NCBI GenBank assembly: GCA_933228675.1
Contig: OW121743.1
Coordinates: 88,519,438-88,583,437, forward strand
Length of the DNA stretch: 64,000 nt
Direction of reading: 5' to 3'
From: Stomorhina lunata
Taxonomy: Eukaryota > Arthropoda > Insecta > Diptera > Rhiniidae
Shown: positions 33,556 through 45,682 of the stretch, one piece after another
Layout: the number at the start of each line of letters is the position of its first letter
Position numbering within the stretch: position 1 is the first letter of the stretch
Position numbers and translations under genes: made by a program
Notes under the pieces: model-generated
Database searches by the model: none
Seen by the model: only the letters and a program-made list of their open reading frames with translations
Told to the model about the DNA's origin: nothing

Positions 33556-35350
33556 AATGCTCTATTGAAAATGTCTTTCTGTCGTCAACTTTTCTATAGA
33601 AATGTCTTTCTGTCGTCAACTTTTCTATAGAAATGTCTTCCTCACGTCAACTTTTCTACATAAATGTCTTCCTCACGTCAACTTTTCTATAGAAATGTCT
33701 TCCTCACGTCAACTTTTCTATAGAAATGTCTTCCTCACGTCAACTTTTCTATAAAAATGTCTTCCTCACGTCAACTTTTCTATAGAAATGTCTTCCTCAC
33801 GTCAACTTTTCTATAGAAATGTCTTCCTCACGTCAACTTTTCTATAGAAATGTCTTCCTCACGTCAACTTTTCTATAGAAATGTCTTCATCACGTCAACT
33901 TTTCTATAGAAATGTCTTCCTCACGTCAACTTTTCTATAGAAATGTCTTCCTCACGTCAACTTTTCTATAGAAATGTCTTCCTCACGTCAACTTTTCTAT
34001 AGAAATGTCTTCCTCACGTCAACTTTTCTATAGAAATGTCTTCCTCACGTCAACTTTTCTATAGAAATGTCTTCCTCACGTCAACTTTTCTATAGAAATG
34101 TCTTCCTCACGTCAACTTTTCTATAGAAATGTCTTCCTCACGTCAACTTTTCTATAGAAATGTCTTCCTCACGTCAACTTTTCTATAGAAATGTCTCCTC
34201 ACGTCAACTTTTCTATAGAAATGTCTTCCTCACGTCAACTTTTCTATAGAAATGTCTTCATCACGTCAACTTTTCTATAGAAATGTCTTCCTCACGTCAA
34301 CTTTTCCATAGAAATGTCTTCCTCACGTCAACTTTTTTATAGAAATGTCTTCCTATCGTCAACTTTTCTATAGAAATATTTTCCTGTTGTCAACTTTTGT
34401 ACAGAAATGTCTTCCTATCGTCAACTTTTCTACAGAAATGTCTTCCTATCGTCAATTTTTCTATAGAAATGTCTTCCTATCGTCAACATTTTTATAGAAA
34501 TATCTTTCTATCGTCAACTTTTCTATAGAAATGACTTCCTTACTTCAACTTTTCTATAGAAATGTCTTCCTATCGTCAAATTTTCTTTAGAAATGTTTTG
34601 TTATCGTCAACTTTTCTGTAGAAATGTCTTCGTATCGTCAACTTTTCTTTATAATTGTCTTTCTATCGTTAACTTTTCTTTAGAAATGTCTTCCTATCGT
34701 CAACTTTTTTTTACAAATGTCTGCCTATCGTAAATTTTTCTTTAGAAATATCTTTCTATAGTAATTTTTTTTTTAAGAAATATGTTCCTATTGTCAAATA
34801 TTTTTTTTTTAAATGTCTTCTTATCGTCAACTTTTCTTAAGGAATGTCCTTTTATAGTCTACTTTTTTTTAGAAACGTCTTCCTATCGTCAACTTTCTTT
34901 AGAAATGTCTTCTATCGTCAACTTTTTTATGAAAAAGTCTTCTTATCGTCAACTTTTCTTCAGAATTGTCTTTCTATTGTTAACTTTTCTTTAGAAATGT
35001 CTTCCTATCGTTAACTTTTCTTTGGAAATGTCTTACTATCGTCAACTTTTCTTTCGAAATGTCTTCCTATCGTCAACTTTTCTTTCGAAATGTCTTCCTA
35101 TCGTCAACTTTTCTTTCGAAATGTCTGCCTATCGTCAACTTTTCTTTAGAAATGTCTTCCTATCGTCAACTTTTCTATAGAAATGTCTTTCTATCGTCAA
35201 CTTTTCTATAGAAATGTCTTCCTATCGTCAACATTTCTATAGAAATATCTTCCTATCTTTAACTTTTCTATATAAATGTCTTCCTATCGTCAACTTTTCT
35301 ATAGAAATGTCTTCCTATCGTCAACTTTTCTATATAAATATCTTCCTGTA
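33556..35350. repeat. 31-bp satellite with GC-richer spacer (TCACGTCA type)
   Basis: Unit AACTTTTCTATAGAAATGTC plus TTCCTCACGTC, 31 bp. About 22 near-identical units lie between 33635 and 34330. A second subtype with TTCCTATCGTC and often CTTTAG in the core fills 34330-35350. Only the left half of the usual palindrome (TTTTCTATAGAAA) is kept. Confidence 0.95.
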
Positions 35351-36835
35351 GTGAAGTTTTTTTCTGAGTGTAAACAAATAAAAGTTCCCAAAAAAAGTTC
35401 AATAAACAAATATTTGGCTTTACCTTCATGTATATTTCAGATATTGCATACAGATTCGTAGATTCTTTTACAGGATAATTCCATAAAAAATATCCACAAA
35501 AGTGTCGCAAATATTCAGTTTATTCGCACCGCGTGTTTGTGTTTGCAAAACCGACTAAACGCTGTTGGAGCTTTAAAAGCCATTTGTCAGTCTTAAAAAA
35601 TGTTTCATTTTCAGATTGAGATGGTTAAAGATATTTTTCAACTCCAAAGGTTTTTATTTTCAATACAAATTGTTGTCAATAAATGGAAAATAAAAAAACA
35701 TTTTGAAGACTTCGATAGGAGATAAAAGTTTTGAATAAATTTTCAACAAATTTGTTGCGCAAATAAATCTAATAAATGTTTAGTTTTGAAATATGCCGAC
35801 TAAATATACATATGTAGGATATTTTAGGTGGTTTGAAGGTAAGATATGTATCACCCACCCACTATAGTAAACAGTGGGTGACATTGTCTATTTTCACTTA
35901 AAAAGGAAATATATACATGCATACAATCATACACATATTTTTTCAAACTTTTAACTATTTACGAATTGCTCTGGTTTGGATCGAATATTGAGGAATTATC
36001 ACGACTGTTTGTCGAGCTCTAGCACAAAAATAATATTTTTCTTAATTTAGGTTAATATCTCGAAAATTTTTGTAGTAGGATCATTATCTGTCGCTGCAAT
36101 TTATAAATTTTTTTTTACTTAAACATTATTTTGTTGGGTTCATATCAATTTCATACTTTTAAATATTAACCATAAAAATCTTTATGTCAAGTACTTTTTA
36201 TGCCATAACTTTATTTTATTTTTTTTTTGCCAATAAAATCTCTGGCTAAATTTGTAGAAAACTTGTACTTGCACTAGTTTTATGCGTTATTGGACATTTA
36301 TCATCATCTCGAGCAGCTGACAACATGTTGCTGTGATAAAAATTTTTATTTATGCGCTTCGTTTATTTTTATTTTTTTATGAATTTTTTATCCAAAATCG
36401 ACTCTTGCATTTAGCAGATTTTGTCCGGGAACACATGACGCACTAAAGAGAAAATAGGAAAATAGTTTATGAAGTCATAAATCAAATGAATAACGTTTTA
36501 GCAAAAAATGAAAGAAATAAAAAATTGTTTTTCTAAAATTTATTAAATTATGATGATAAGTGAGAATTGATTTAAAATAGTAATAAAGGAGTTTTGGCAA
36601 TCTATTTTATGATTTTTTAAGTCCTTAATACGATTAAATTTAAAACTTTTGATATATGAAAACCTTTTGTATCTTTGTTATACAAGAGTAAATAAACTGT
36701 TGCATTGTTTAATATTTAAACCCTTAAATATTTAATAATTGTTCAATTTCTTTTAAGAGAAAGGGCAAATAATATTTGTGGAAACATAGTGAAATTACAC
36801 TTGGCAACAAGAAAAATACCAAAAAAAAAAAGCCA
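35351..36835. other. unique AT-rich stretch
   Basis: Contains a short stem-loop with CACCCACT and AGTGGGTG arms at about 35858-35882. No gene or larger repeat was recognised. It starts with TTTCTGAGTGT, like the end of the 58311-62985 element, but without a partner. Confidence 0.4.
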
Positions 36836-38512
36836 ATACTTTCTACGAAAACTTTTCTATAGAAAACATTACTTACCGACATCGTTTCTAAAGAAATATC
36901 TTTATTTTGTCAATTTATCTATAGATTTATCGTCCAATCGGGAACTTTTCTATAGATATGTCCTCCAGTCGTCAAACTTTTATATATAAATGACCACCTA
37001 TCGTTAACTATTCTACAGAAATGTCCTCCAATTATTAACTTTTCTACAGAAATGTCTTCCTCACGTCAACTTTTCTATAGAAATAGGTTCCTCTAGACAA
37101 CTTTTTTATAGAAACATCTTCCTTACGTCAACTTTTCTATAGAAAAGTCTTCCTCACGTCAACTTTTCTATAGAAATAGGTTCCTCTAGACAACTTTTTT
37201 ATAGAAACATCTTCCTTACGTCAACTTTTCTATAGAAAAGTCTTCCTCACGTCAACTTTTCTATAGAAATAGGTTCCTCTAGACAACTTTTTTATAGAAA
37301 CATCTTCCTTACGTCAACTTTTCTATAGAAAAGTCTTCCTCACGTCAACTTTTCTATAGAAAAGTCTTCCTCACGTCAACTTTTCTATAGAAAAGTCTTC
37401 CTCACGTCAACTTTTCTATAGAAAAGTCTTCCTCACGTCAACTTTTCTATAGAAAAGTCTTCCTCACGTCAACTTTTCTATAGAAAAGTCTTCCTCACGT
37501 CAACTTTTCTATAGAAAAGTCTTCCTCACGTCAACTTTTCTATAGAAAAGTCTTCCTCACGTCAACTTTTCTATAGAAAAGTCTTCCTCACGTCAACTTT
37601 TCTATAGAAAAGTCTTCCTCACGTCAACTTTTCTATAGAAAAGTCTTACTCACGTCAACTTTTCTATAGAAAAGTCTTACTCACGTCAACTTTTCTATAG
37701 AAAAGTCTTCCTCACGTCAACTTTTCTATAGAAAAGTCTTCCTCACGTCAACTTTTCTATAGAAAAGTCTTCCTCACGTCAACTTTTCTATAGAAATGTC
37801 TTCCTTTAGTCAACTTTTCTATGGAAATGTCTTCCTCTAGTCAACTTTTCTATAGAAATGTCTTTCTCTAGTAAATTTTTCTATAGAAATGTCTTCCTCT
37901 AGTCAACTTTTCTATAGAAGTGTCTTCCTCTAGTCAACTTTTCTTTAGAAATGTCTTTCCCTAGTCAATTTTTCTATAGAAATGTCTTTGCCTAGTCAAT
38001 TTTTCTATAGAAGTATCTTCCTCTAGTCAACTTTTCTATAGAAATGTCTTCCTCTAGTCATCTTTTCTATAGAAATGTCTTCCTCTAGTCAACTTTTCTA
38101 TAGAAATGTCTTGCTCACGTAAACTTTTCTATAGAAATGTCTTCCTCTAGTCAACTTTTCTATAGAAATATCTTCCTCTGGTCAACTATTCTATAGAAAT
38201 GTCTTCCTGTCGTCAACTTTTCTATAGAAATGTCTTCATGTCGTCAACTTTTCTATAGAAATGTCTTCCTGTCGTCAACTTTTCTATAGAAATGTCTTCC
38301 TGTCGTCAACTTTTCTATAGAAATGTCTTCCTGTCGTCAACTTTTCTATAGAAATGTCTTCCTGTCGTCAACTTTTCTATAGAAATGTCTCCCTTACATC
38401 AAATTTTCTATAGAAATGTCTTCCTCACATCAACTTTTCTATAGAAATGTCTTTCTCTCGTCAACTTTTCTATAGAAATATCTTCCTGTCGTCATCTTTT
38501 GTACAGAAAACT
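36836..38512. repeat. 31-bp satellite, TCACGTCA and CTCTAGTCA subtypes
   Basis: Same family as 33556-35350 with AAAAGTC in place of AAATGTC in the central homogeneous block (37320-37790, about 15 units). The right half has TTCCTCTAGTC, then TTCCTGTCGTC subtypes (38195-38390, seven units). Separated from the first array by 1.5 kb of unrelated sequence. Confidence 0.95.
37081..37359. repeat. 93-bp higher-order repeat, three copies
   Basis: AAATAGGTTCCTCTAGACAA begins at 37081, 37174 and 37267, exactly 93 bp apart. Each copy holds three distinct 31-bp monomers (AAATAGG-, AAACATC- and AAAAGTC-type). Confidence 0.93.
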
Positions 38513-39796
38513 ACTATTTTTCTGCTGCCTAGTGTAATCTTTGTGCAAAAATATCAAAATTATTTAAACTTCACTAAACAAACTTGGGTACTTAAGGCAA
38601 AATTTGCCAGAGATAACTAAAATTCATTCGTTTTCTTTTGCTTTGACTTTCGAAATTACAAATTATAAAACCATAAACCGAAAACGCATTATTACATTTG
38701 AAAACTTTAACCCCTAAATAATTTCTCAACACATTTCCTAAGTATTATATACATGTAATGTATTAAGCCTTAAAGCAAACATGCTACTGACTTCATACAA
38801 TCAGTCATTCATTAGAATCATTCGAAACATTTCCAATGTTCAGCAAAAAAAAAACTTTTCCCTAACATTTTCTCTATGAAATTATTTTCACTTAACTTAG
38901 CACTCCCTTGCCCTGCTCCACTCCTTTGCCTAATCCAGATGAACTTTTTCAATAACTTTTTTTTTGGAAAATAATTTCATATGAAATATGAAATCATATT
39001 CATAGTATCATAACTTCCATAAAGGGTGGTTTGAATTGTATATATTATGTCTGTCTTCCCCTACCTTTAATTCAATATATCAGCGTGAAAATATTTCTTA
39101 CGGAATTTCAATACATAATACCATAAATAATTTTCTTCCTTTAATTTATATTTGGGTTCGTTTAAATATTTATTTCGATATTTTTGTAGGTAGAAATACT
39201 TCTAATTTGACTCGTTCAAATTGCTCAAATATTCAAACGTTTGATTTTCATATTTAACATTTATAACACCTTCTTCATACGTAAATGAACTTTAACTGCG
39301 ATAATCGTATTTTCAAAATTACGTCTTAAATGTTTGTGTGTAAGAAAATGTTCTCAGATAATAATATTTTTGAAATCATGTCTCAATGTAGATGTAAAAA
39401 ATGGAATGGGAAACGGATGTGAGTTAACATAAATATAAATTTATAAATATTTTAAAATATTTGTGCTGCTATTAGAATTATTGGCTTTTAAAGGAAATTT
39501 GTACAATATTAACATTTTGAATATTTTACTAAATGATTGAGATTATTATCTTAAGTACAATCAGCAAAAGAAATTTGCAAAATAAATTTAGAAAAAGAAA
39601 ATTGGATGATGAGTTGGATGTTTGATACCTTCCCAGCAAAATGTTTTATTACCAAATAATGAGATAAACAGCTTAAATATCAAATATTAACTACTTACTT
39701 ATTAGATGTTTAAATCATTACATTACAGGTAAGTTATCACAAATTCGAAAACGTAGGGTCTTAGGTAAGCAATTGAAAAAACAACAGCAGCAATTG
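38513..39796. other. AT-rich stretch without recognised genes
   Basis: The frame at 39036-39257 has no motif. No repeat structure was matched within the window. Confidence 0.4.
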
Positions 39797-39797
39797 T

Positions 39798-39844
39798 CTG
39801 TTTGTCTTTCTGTCTATTTGTCTGTCTGTCTGTCTGTCTGTTTA

Positions 39845-39943
<99 letters not shown>

Positions 39944-39980
39944 GGCTGTCTGTCTGTCTGTCTGTCTATCTGTCTGTCTA

Positions 39981-40051
<71 letters not shown>
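39798..40051 (+). repeat. TCTG tetranucleotide microsatellite
   Basis: About 60 TCTG units, interrupted by TATC and GGCT variants near 39937-39980 and by TTTG/TTTC variants at the left end. All frames are open, giving C-L-S-V or D-R-Q-T peptides that are not genes. Confidence 0.98.
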
Positions 40052-40053
<2 letters not shown>

Positions 40054-40077
40054 TGTCGCCACAATAGGACCTGAACA

Positions 40078-41168
40078 AAAGGTCACTAAAATTTTTGATA
40101 AAAAATTTTCTATTGAAAAATTTTTGATAAAAAATTTTCTATTGAAAAATTTTTGATAAAAAATTTTCCATAGAAAAATTTTTGATAAAATTTTACGTAG
40201 AAAAATTTTTGATAAAAACAATTTTCTGTAGAAACATTTTTGTAAGATAATTTTCTATTGAAAAATTTTTGATAAAAAATTTTGTATAGAAAAATTTTTG
40301 ATAAAAAAATTATAGAAAAATTTTTGATAAAAAAAATTTCTTCAAAAAGAAGAGTATTTGCATTTGATCCCAAACCTGTTACATTTATTTATTAATGTAA
40401 CAGATCAATTTATTGATAAAAAGCCAAAAAATTTTTGCGGAGAAACCAAATTCCTCGACGCGTTTCGATGGTTGGTTAAGCCATCTCTTCAGGAGGATTA
40501 TCCCCAATTTAGACAGATCGAAAACCTCGCATTATTACTATATTTACAAACACAACAACAGGTTTGGATCAAATGCAAATCCTCTTCTTTTTGAATAATA
40601 TTTACATCCCGACTATTTTGTTATTTTTTGATAAAAAAAAATTCTATAGAAAAATTTATAATAAAAAAAATTTCTACAGAAAAAATTATAATAAAAAAAA
40701 TTTCTATAGAAAAATATTTCATAAAAAATTTTCTATAGAAAAATTGCTAATAAAAAAATTTTCTATAGACAAAATTTTGATAAAAATAATTTTTTATAGA
40801 AAAATTTTTGATAAAACATTTTCAATAGACATTTTTCTATTACAATTTTTTATAGAAAAATTTTTGATAAAAAAAATTTTCATAGAAAAATTTTTGATAA
40901 AAAAAATTTTTGATAAAAATATTTTTTATAGAAAAATTTCTGATAACAAATTTTCCATAGAAAAATTTTTAATAAATAAATTTCTATAGAAAAGTTGTTG
41001 ATAAAAAATTTTCTATAGAAAAGTTTTTGATAAAAAAATGTTCTATAGAAAAATTTTTGATAAAAAATTTTATATAGAAAATTTTTTTATCAAAAATTTT
41101 TCAATAGAAAATTTTCCATAGAAAAATTTTTGATAAAAAATTTTCCATAGAAAAATTTTTGATAAAGA
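40078..41168. repeat. palindromic satellite array, 30-bp class, split by element C
   Basis: GATAAAAAATTTTCTATAGA-type units on both sides of the element at 40341-40623. Units are moderately diverged (CTATTG, CCATAG, CTACAG). Confidence 0.9.
40341..40623. mobile_element. element C: small inverted-repeat element in satellite
   Basis: The left arm 40341-40378 (TTCAAAAAGAAGAG, TTTGCATTTGATCCCA, AACCTG) pairs with the right arm 40559-40595. The right arm extends outward to 40623 with sequence (TACATCCCGACTATTTTGTT) found at the ends at 1784 and 19549. So the full end is about 65 bp and the left end here is truncated. The core holds CGACGCGTTTCGATGGTTGG, and a hairpin CTGTTACATT/AATGTAACAG lies next to the left arm. 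Frames crossing the core are short and unsupported. Probably a non-autonomous DNA element of unknown superfamily. Confidence 0.85.
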
Positions 41169-41189
41169 TATTAAAATAGCATGGAGTAG

Positions 41190-42352
41190 AAAACTTTTTC
41201 CTTTTAAACCGTTAGAACTACACATTGAAAAAAATACTTATTTTAGTTAAAAGTATAAAAAAACGGCAACTCTGTCGACTACTTTTTTTTTTTTGTTCTG
41301 TTCTCTTTGGACCGACCCGTGGTTATAACTCCCATATAGCACCGCCCCTGAAATCACATTAATGCTGATAAATTTAATCAAATTGTAATAGCTATGACGA
41401 CTTAATTAAGAACAGAGAAGTTTTATGCAACTATTGGTCAGTATATCAAATTTTATAGGAATCGGTCTATATTTGACCATGGCTTTCATATAAGAACCAC
41501 TCCGGAAAACCACTGAAATGCCTCAAGAGCAAGTTAAAAGCTATGAAATTATAAACTATGACAGCTATGTAAAGCTTAATATTAATTACAGCCAGTGTAT
41601 AAAATTTTATGACAATAGGTCAACATTTGGCCATAGTTCTTATATATATAACATCCCTTTTTTATATCTACAATCAAAAAGATTTAGAGGTACATACATT
41701 ATATTTAGATTGTACCTACGGAATTATATAGCTATCAGTCAATGTTCAGTCCAGACTTTATATACGGTGGATGAATTAGAAACTTCTAACAAAATATATA
41801 GACCTCCCCTATTATTTACATGTTTATCCTAACTATATATTAAGAGCAACGAAATGTAATTAACAGCTTATTCATCTAAAACTATACCCGGTTATGAGAC
41901 TAAATTTTGTGCAAAGTAAATACTAGGGAAACCACTTGATATTGCACTTCATACATATTTTGTCTGGCAAATGTGACATTAAAGTGCATAAAGAACAATG
42001 AAAAACACATAAACGCACAAACAATTATACATTTCATAAGCACGTGTGTATGCCTTAGCTTTCTCTCGTTGGATAATCGTTGTTTCTAAATTAGAGTAAA
42101 GCGGTATACTTCCTTTTTTTATGGGACTTTTTAAAACGACCATACGGTTGAACTATAAAGCTACTGCAACCGAATTTAGTCCAAATATTTTACCAACAAT
42201 ACCAACTAGAGTAACAAATTTTTCCGAATTTAGTCCACATTTTGAATTAGCTGCACAGTCGTAGATATATGAGATATGTTTCTAAATTTAACACAATTTC
42301 ATGGTGGGTATATAAGATTCGTCATAGACGAATATAACACTCTTACTTGTTT
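41190..42352 (-). mobile_element. family B copy, reverse, interleaved with element D
   Basis: 41330-41940 is the reverse complement of the family B copy at 44640-44960 and of 16655 onward. 42145-42352 is the reverse complement of the family B end at 43711-43925. Between and outside them lie two blocks (41207-41330 and 42040-42145, the latter with ATGGGACTTTTTAAAACGAC) that also bracket 47990-48500. They probably belong to another element (D). The exact nesting order is not resolved. The frame at 41518-41832 is not conserved in other copies. Confidence 0.6.
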
Positions 42353-43710
42353 TTTATTTAAAACATTAAATCTGACTTTTTTAGAAAATAGACCAATCTT
42401 TTTTTAGGTAGAAGGCCAATGCACGCGGCAAGCGGTTGCATTATGAGTCAACTTTCTTCAGGATTTTCTACAAAAAGTAAGATTTTTTAGAAACGGGTTA
42501 GTTTTCATTATACATATTTTTATTTCAATAACTTAGGTTCCATTCTACTAACTCTGGATAAATTTCATGGCATTATTTTTGCTACAAGATTTGGTCTTAT
42601 TCATTTTAAATAATCTGATTTTACGTTTCATTTATTAATATATATATTTTTTTTTTGCACAAAACTTTCGATAAACTTTACTTTCTTCATATTCCTTTGC
42701 AATATCAGCATAAACATAGTTTCAACATTTTTGATGCTAGAGATTTTTTATAACAAATATTTTTCTGCTAACACAACTTTCTGAACTTCCGTATCCGTTT
42801 TAATAAATTGTTGCTGATGATTGCCTTCATTTGTTTGTCTGCAAGGGAGAATAAAATAAAAGTAAAATTCGAAAGCAGTTTCTGTTTCCCGGACCCAGAC
42901 ATGACTTTGCTGCATCGCATTTACTGCTTATGAAGGAGTAGCTGTGTGATGTTGTATAGTTTAAATGTTTACCTTCAGCTTTTAAGTAAACGCTTGATTT
43001 TATTCATTTCACATTTCATATCGTCGTCGTTATAATTTTAAAAACGATTTTATTTCATCCATAATCATTTGTAGATTGCACATATATTTTCTAGTTATTC
43101 CTTTGGCTGCTGATTTTCCATTTCATCCTCTATCTTTACAAAGCTGATGATTGCTAGGCAATATTTTGTACAATAACCCAGTTCACGATTCAATGCAAAA
43201 AGTCTAGCATCATAGCATTTACAAATCGGTATAGCAAATAAAAAATTTTCCATATTATTTCAATAGAAATTTTTTCATTTGCTTTATCGATTTGCAAATG
43301 CTACGATGATAGGCTATCTGCAACGGATTGTGAACTGTGCTAATATTTTGTGGTTCGACTAAAATCTTTCTCGTTGTCTTTGTGTTAAGAAATTATATTC
43401 GAGCAATTGAAAATATTCCATAAAGAATTTTTATTATTGAAAATTCTCGTTTATAGTTTTATAAATGGAAACGAGATTTTTTTAAGAATTTTAAAATTGG
43501 CAGAGGTTTTCCGTGATGAGATTAATATTTAGTTTTGTTAGTAGTTGGAAAAATCTGCAAATAATTTTATGAAATTTTTAAAATGCTATTAATGGTTTAG
43601 GAATGTGCTATAAAATTTAAAGATAGGTGATAAATTTTAAGGATGTTAAGGAATTTTAGAGCATTATACAATGTATTATACAATACGTATAACAAATGAT
43701 TAGGTTAACG
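42353..43710. other. mostly unique stretch containing a small MITE
   Basis: Apart from the inverted-repeat element at 43179-43337, no gene or repeat is recognised. Confidence 0.4.
43179..43337. mobile_element. MITE, 159 bp, arms of about 72 bp
   Basis: The left arm CAGTTCACGATTCAATGCAA...GCATTTACAAATCGGTA pairs with the right arm, which ends in GATTGTGAACTG. The arms nearly meet in the middle, so a transcript would fold as one long hairpin. No flanking target duplication is obvious. Confidence 0.75.
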
Positions 43711-43926
43711 TTAAACAAGTAAGATTGTTATATTCGGCTGTGCCGAATCTTATAAACCCACCATCAAGTTGTGTTAAATTTAGAAGTATATCTCATATAT
43801 CTTCGTGGGTGCAGTTAATTCAAAATGTGAACCAGATTCGAAAAAAAATTGTTACGCTAGTTGATATTGTTGGTAAAATATTTGGACTAAATTCGGTTGC
43901 AGTAGCTTTATAGTTCAACATTTAAG

Positions 43927-44642
43927 GTAGAAACACAATTGGGACGAATGACTAATTTCGACGAATTTGGCTTTGAAAATTCGTCTTGTAAATTCGTCCA
44001 TTGAACACATTTGGGACGAATAAACGTTGTTGACGCCACTTACTTACACTTTCGGACAAATCGCGCACTCACAACATATGCAAAATTTTTTTTTTTTATT
44101 TTATTCTTTTATTCTGGTATGTGATGGAAATCGATCGTTTTCAAATCGATCGATTTCAGATATATTTTTGAGATAATTATCATTATTTCCGCAAAAAACA
44201 TAAACCAAATGAAAGATACGATATCAGTCAAAAGGATTAAAGCCAAAATTTTCATTTTTCTTGGAAAAATAACCGAAAATTATCTTAAAAACATATCAGA
44301 AATCGAACGATTTGAAAACGATCAGTTTCCATCACATACCAGATTATTTCAAAAGATTATTATTTTTAAATAATTTTATTTGAAATAAATATTTGTTTAT
44401 TTACATTTGATAAGGTGATATTTAACAAGAGCACATATAATTTCTAATATTTTACAACAGAAATATAAATATAGCCACTCCAAAACAGTTTAATCGTCGT
44501 TCGTCTGCGTATGAAATAGAAATAAACGAATTTCGTCGTACGCATCAATTGTGAGCACTTTCATATTAACCCATATGTTCTATTTCAAACGACGAATATT
44601 TGTTCCGATAAATTGGTCGTTCGTTTCAATTGTGTTTCATAC
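43927..44642. mobile_element. MITE, about 716 bp, GAAACACAATT ends
   Basis: The left end GTAGAAACACAATTGGGACG is matched by the inverted right end CAATTGTGTTTCATAC, and ACGAATTTCGTC-type motifs recur in both halves. TTTAA borders both sides (43921-43925 and 44644-44648), which would fit a TTAA target duplication as in piggyBac. The assignment rests on short flanks only. It interrupts the family B copy. Confidence 0.65.
44113..44343. mobile_element. fold-back MITE nested in the 43927-44642 MITE
   Basis: The arms TCTGGTATGTGATGGAAATC and GTTTCCATCACATACCAGA are inverted repeats that extend about 75 bp inwards, through CGATCGTTTTCAAATCGATC and AGATAATTATC. The arms occupy most of the 231 bp. 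Confidence 0.8.
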
Positions 44643-45682
44643 TTTAAAAGTATCTAAGTGGTTATCCTAGTATTTACTTTGCACAAAATTTTGTCCTATA
44701 ACCGGGTATGGTTTTATATAAATAAGCTGTTAAATACTTTTCGTTGCGCTTAATATGTAGTTAAGATAAAGGTGTTAATAGTAATACGGCAGGTCCATAT
44801 ATTTTTTTAGGGGTTTCCGGTAGAGGTTTTTATATGAAATCTACAGTCAAATATGAACCGATTCCTATAATATTTAATATAATGACCAATAGTTGCATAA
44901 AACTTCTCTATTCTAAATTTATTCGTCATAGCTATTACAATTGTATTCAATTTCCCGGATCGGGGTTATATGGGAGCTCTAGCTAAATGTGAACCGATTT
45001 CGTCCATTTTCAATACACAACTTTTCCAAGATATCGAAAATACTTTTGTAAAATTTTGTTCCTCTAGCTCTTTTCGTTAAGACGCTATCGCGGTCTTATC
45101 TGACGGACAAATGGACATAAACACCCTTTTCTTTTTGTATTTTTGTGTTTCCGTAAGTTTTTTTATATGGGAGCTATGGTCAAATGGTGACCGATTGTGA
45201 CAAAATTTTGCAGACTCGCTGGCATTGACATAAGACTTCCTTTTGCTAAATTAAATGGCTATATCTGCTATAGTTTTAGATTTATTTGCATTTAAGTGTA
45301 TTTAAGATGAAATTTAGGCTGTTTTCTTAAATATTTTGTATGGGAGCTATAGCTAAATGTAAACCGATTTTAATAAAATTTTGTATGCTGCTATTATATA
45401 TTATATATAGCTATTATAGTTTGTTATTTATTAGCAAATAAGCGATTAGAACAGGCGAGGTTATACGGGAGCTATGGTCAAATGTTTACCGATTTTGCCC
45501 AATTTCAATACCAAAATTTTCTCAGAAATGAAGAATGTTTTTACTAAGTTTCAGTTTGGAGTACCCGCTCTATATAGTGGTATACGTGTACATATAGTGG
45601 CATACGTCTACAATTCCATTTTTGGCCATTTTTGAGCAACTTCATCTTCTCTAGATTTTTCGAGAAGTAAAATTTTTAAAAT

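Larger units (their letters stand above)
43711..45600 (+). mobile_element. family B copy, forward, carrying nested MITEs
   Basis: Starts AACAAGTAAGATTGTTATAT, with an inverted pair TTCGGC-TGT-GCCGAA. It is cut at 43926 by the nested element, resumes at 44643 and continues colinear with 16655-17460. With 41190-42352 it forms a large inverted pair separated by about 1.4 kb. No conserved coding frame. Confidence 0.65.

Noticed and set aside
35858..35882. Stem-loop CACCCACT/AGTGGGTG as a regulatory hairpin
   Set aside because: An 8-bp stem in a long window is not remarkable and has no supporting context.
39773..40156. Open frames with CLSV or DRQT repeats
   Set aside because: Translation of the TCTG microsatellite; every frame is open by composition.
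41518..41832. 104-codon open frame
   Set aside because: It lies on the strand opposite to the family B orientation and is not kept in the related copies at 16.7 and 44.8 kb.
43927..44642. Firm assignment to piggyBac from the TTAA flanks
   Set aside because: TTAA is common in such AT-rich DNA and the terminal repeat does not start with a known piggyBac end; kept only as a possibility.
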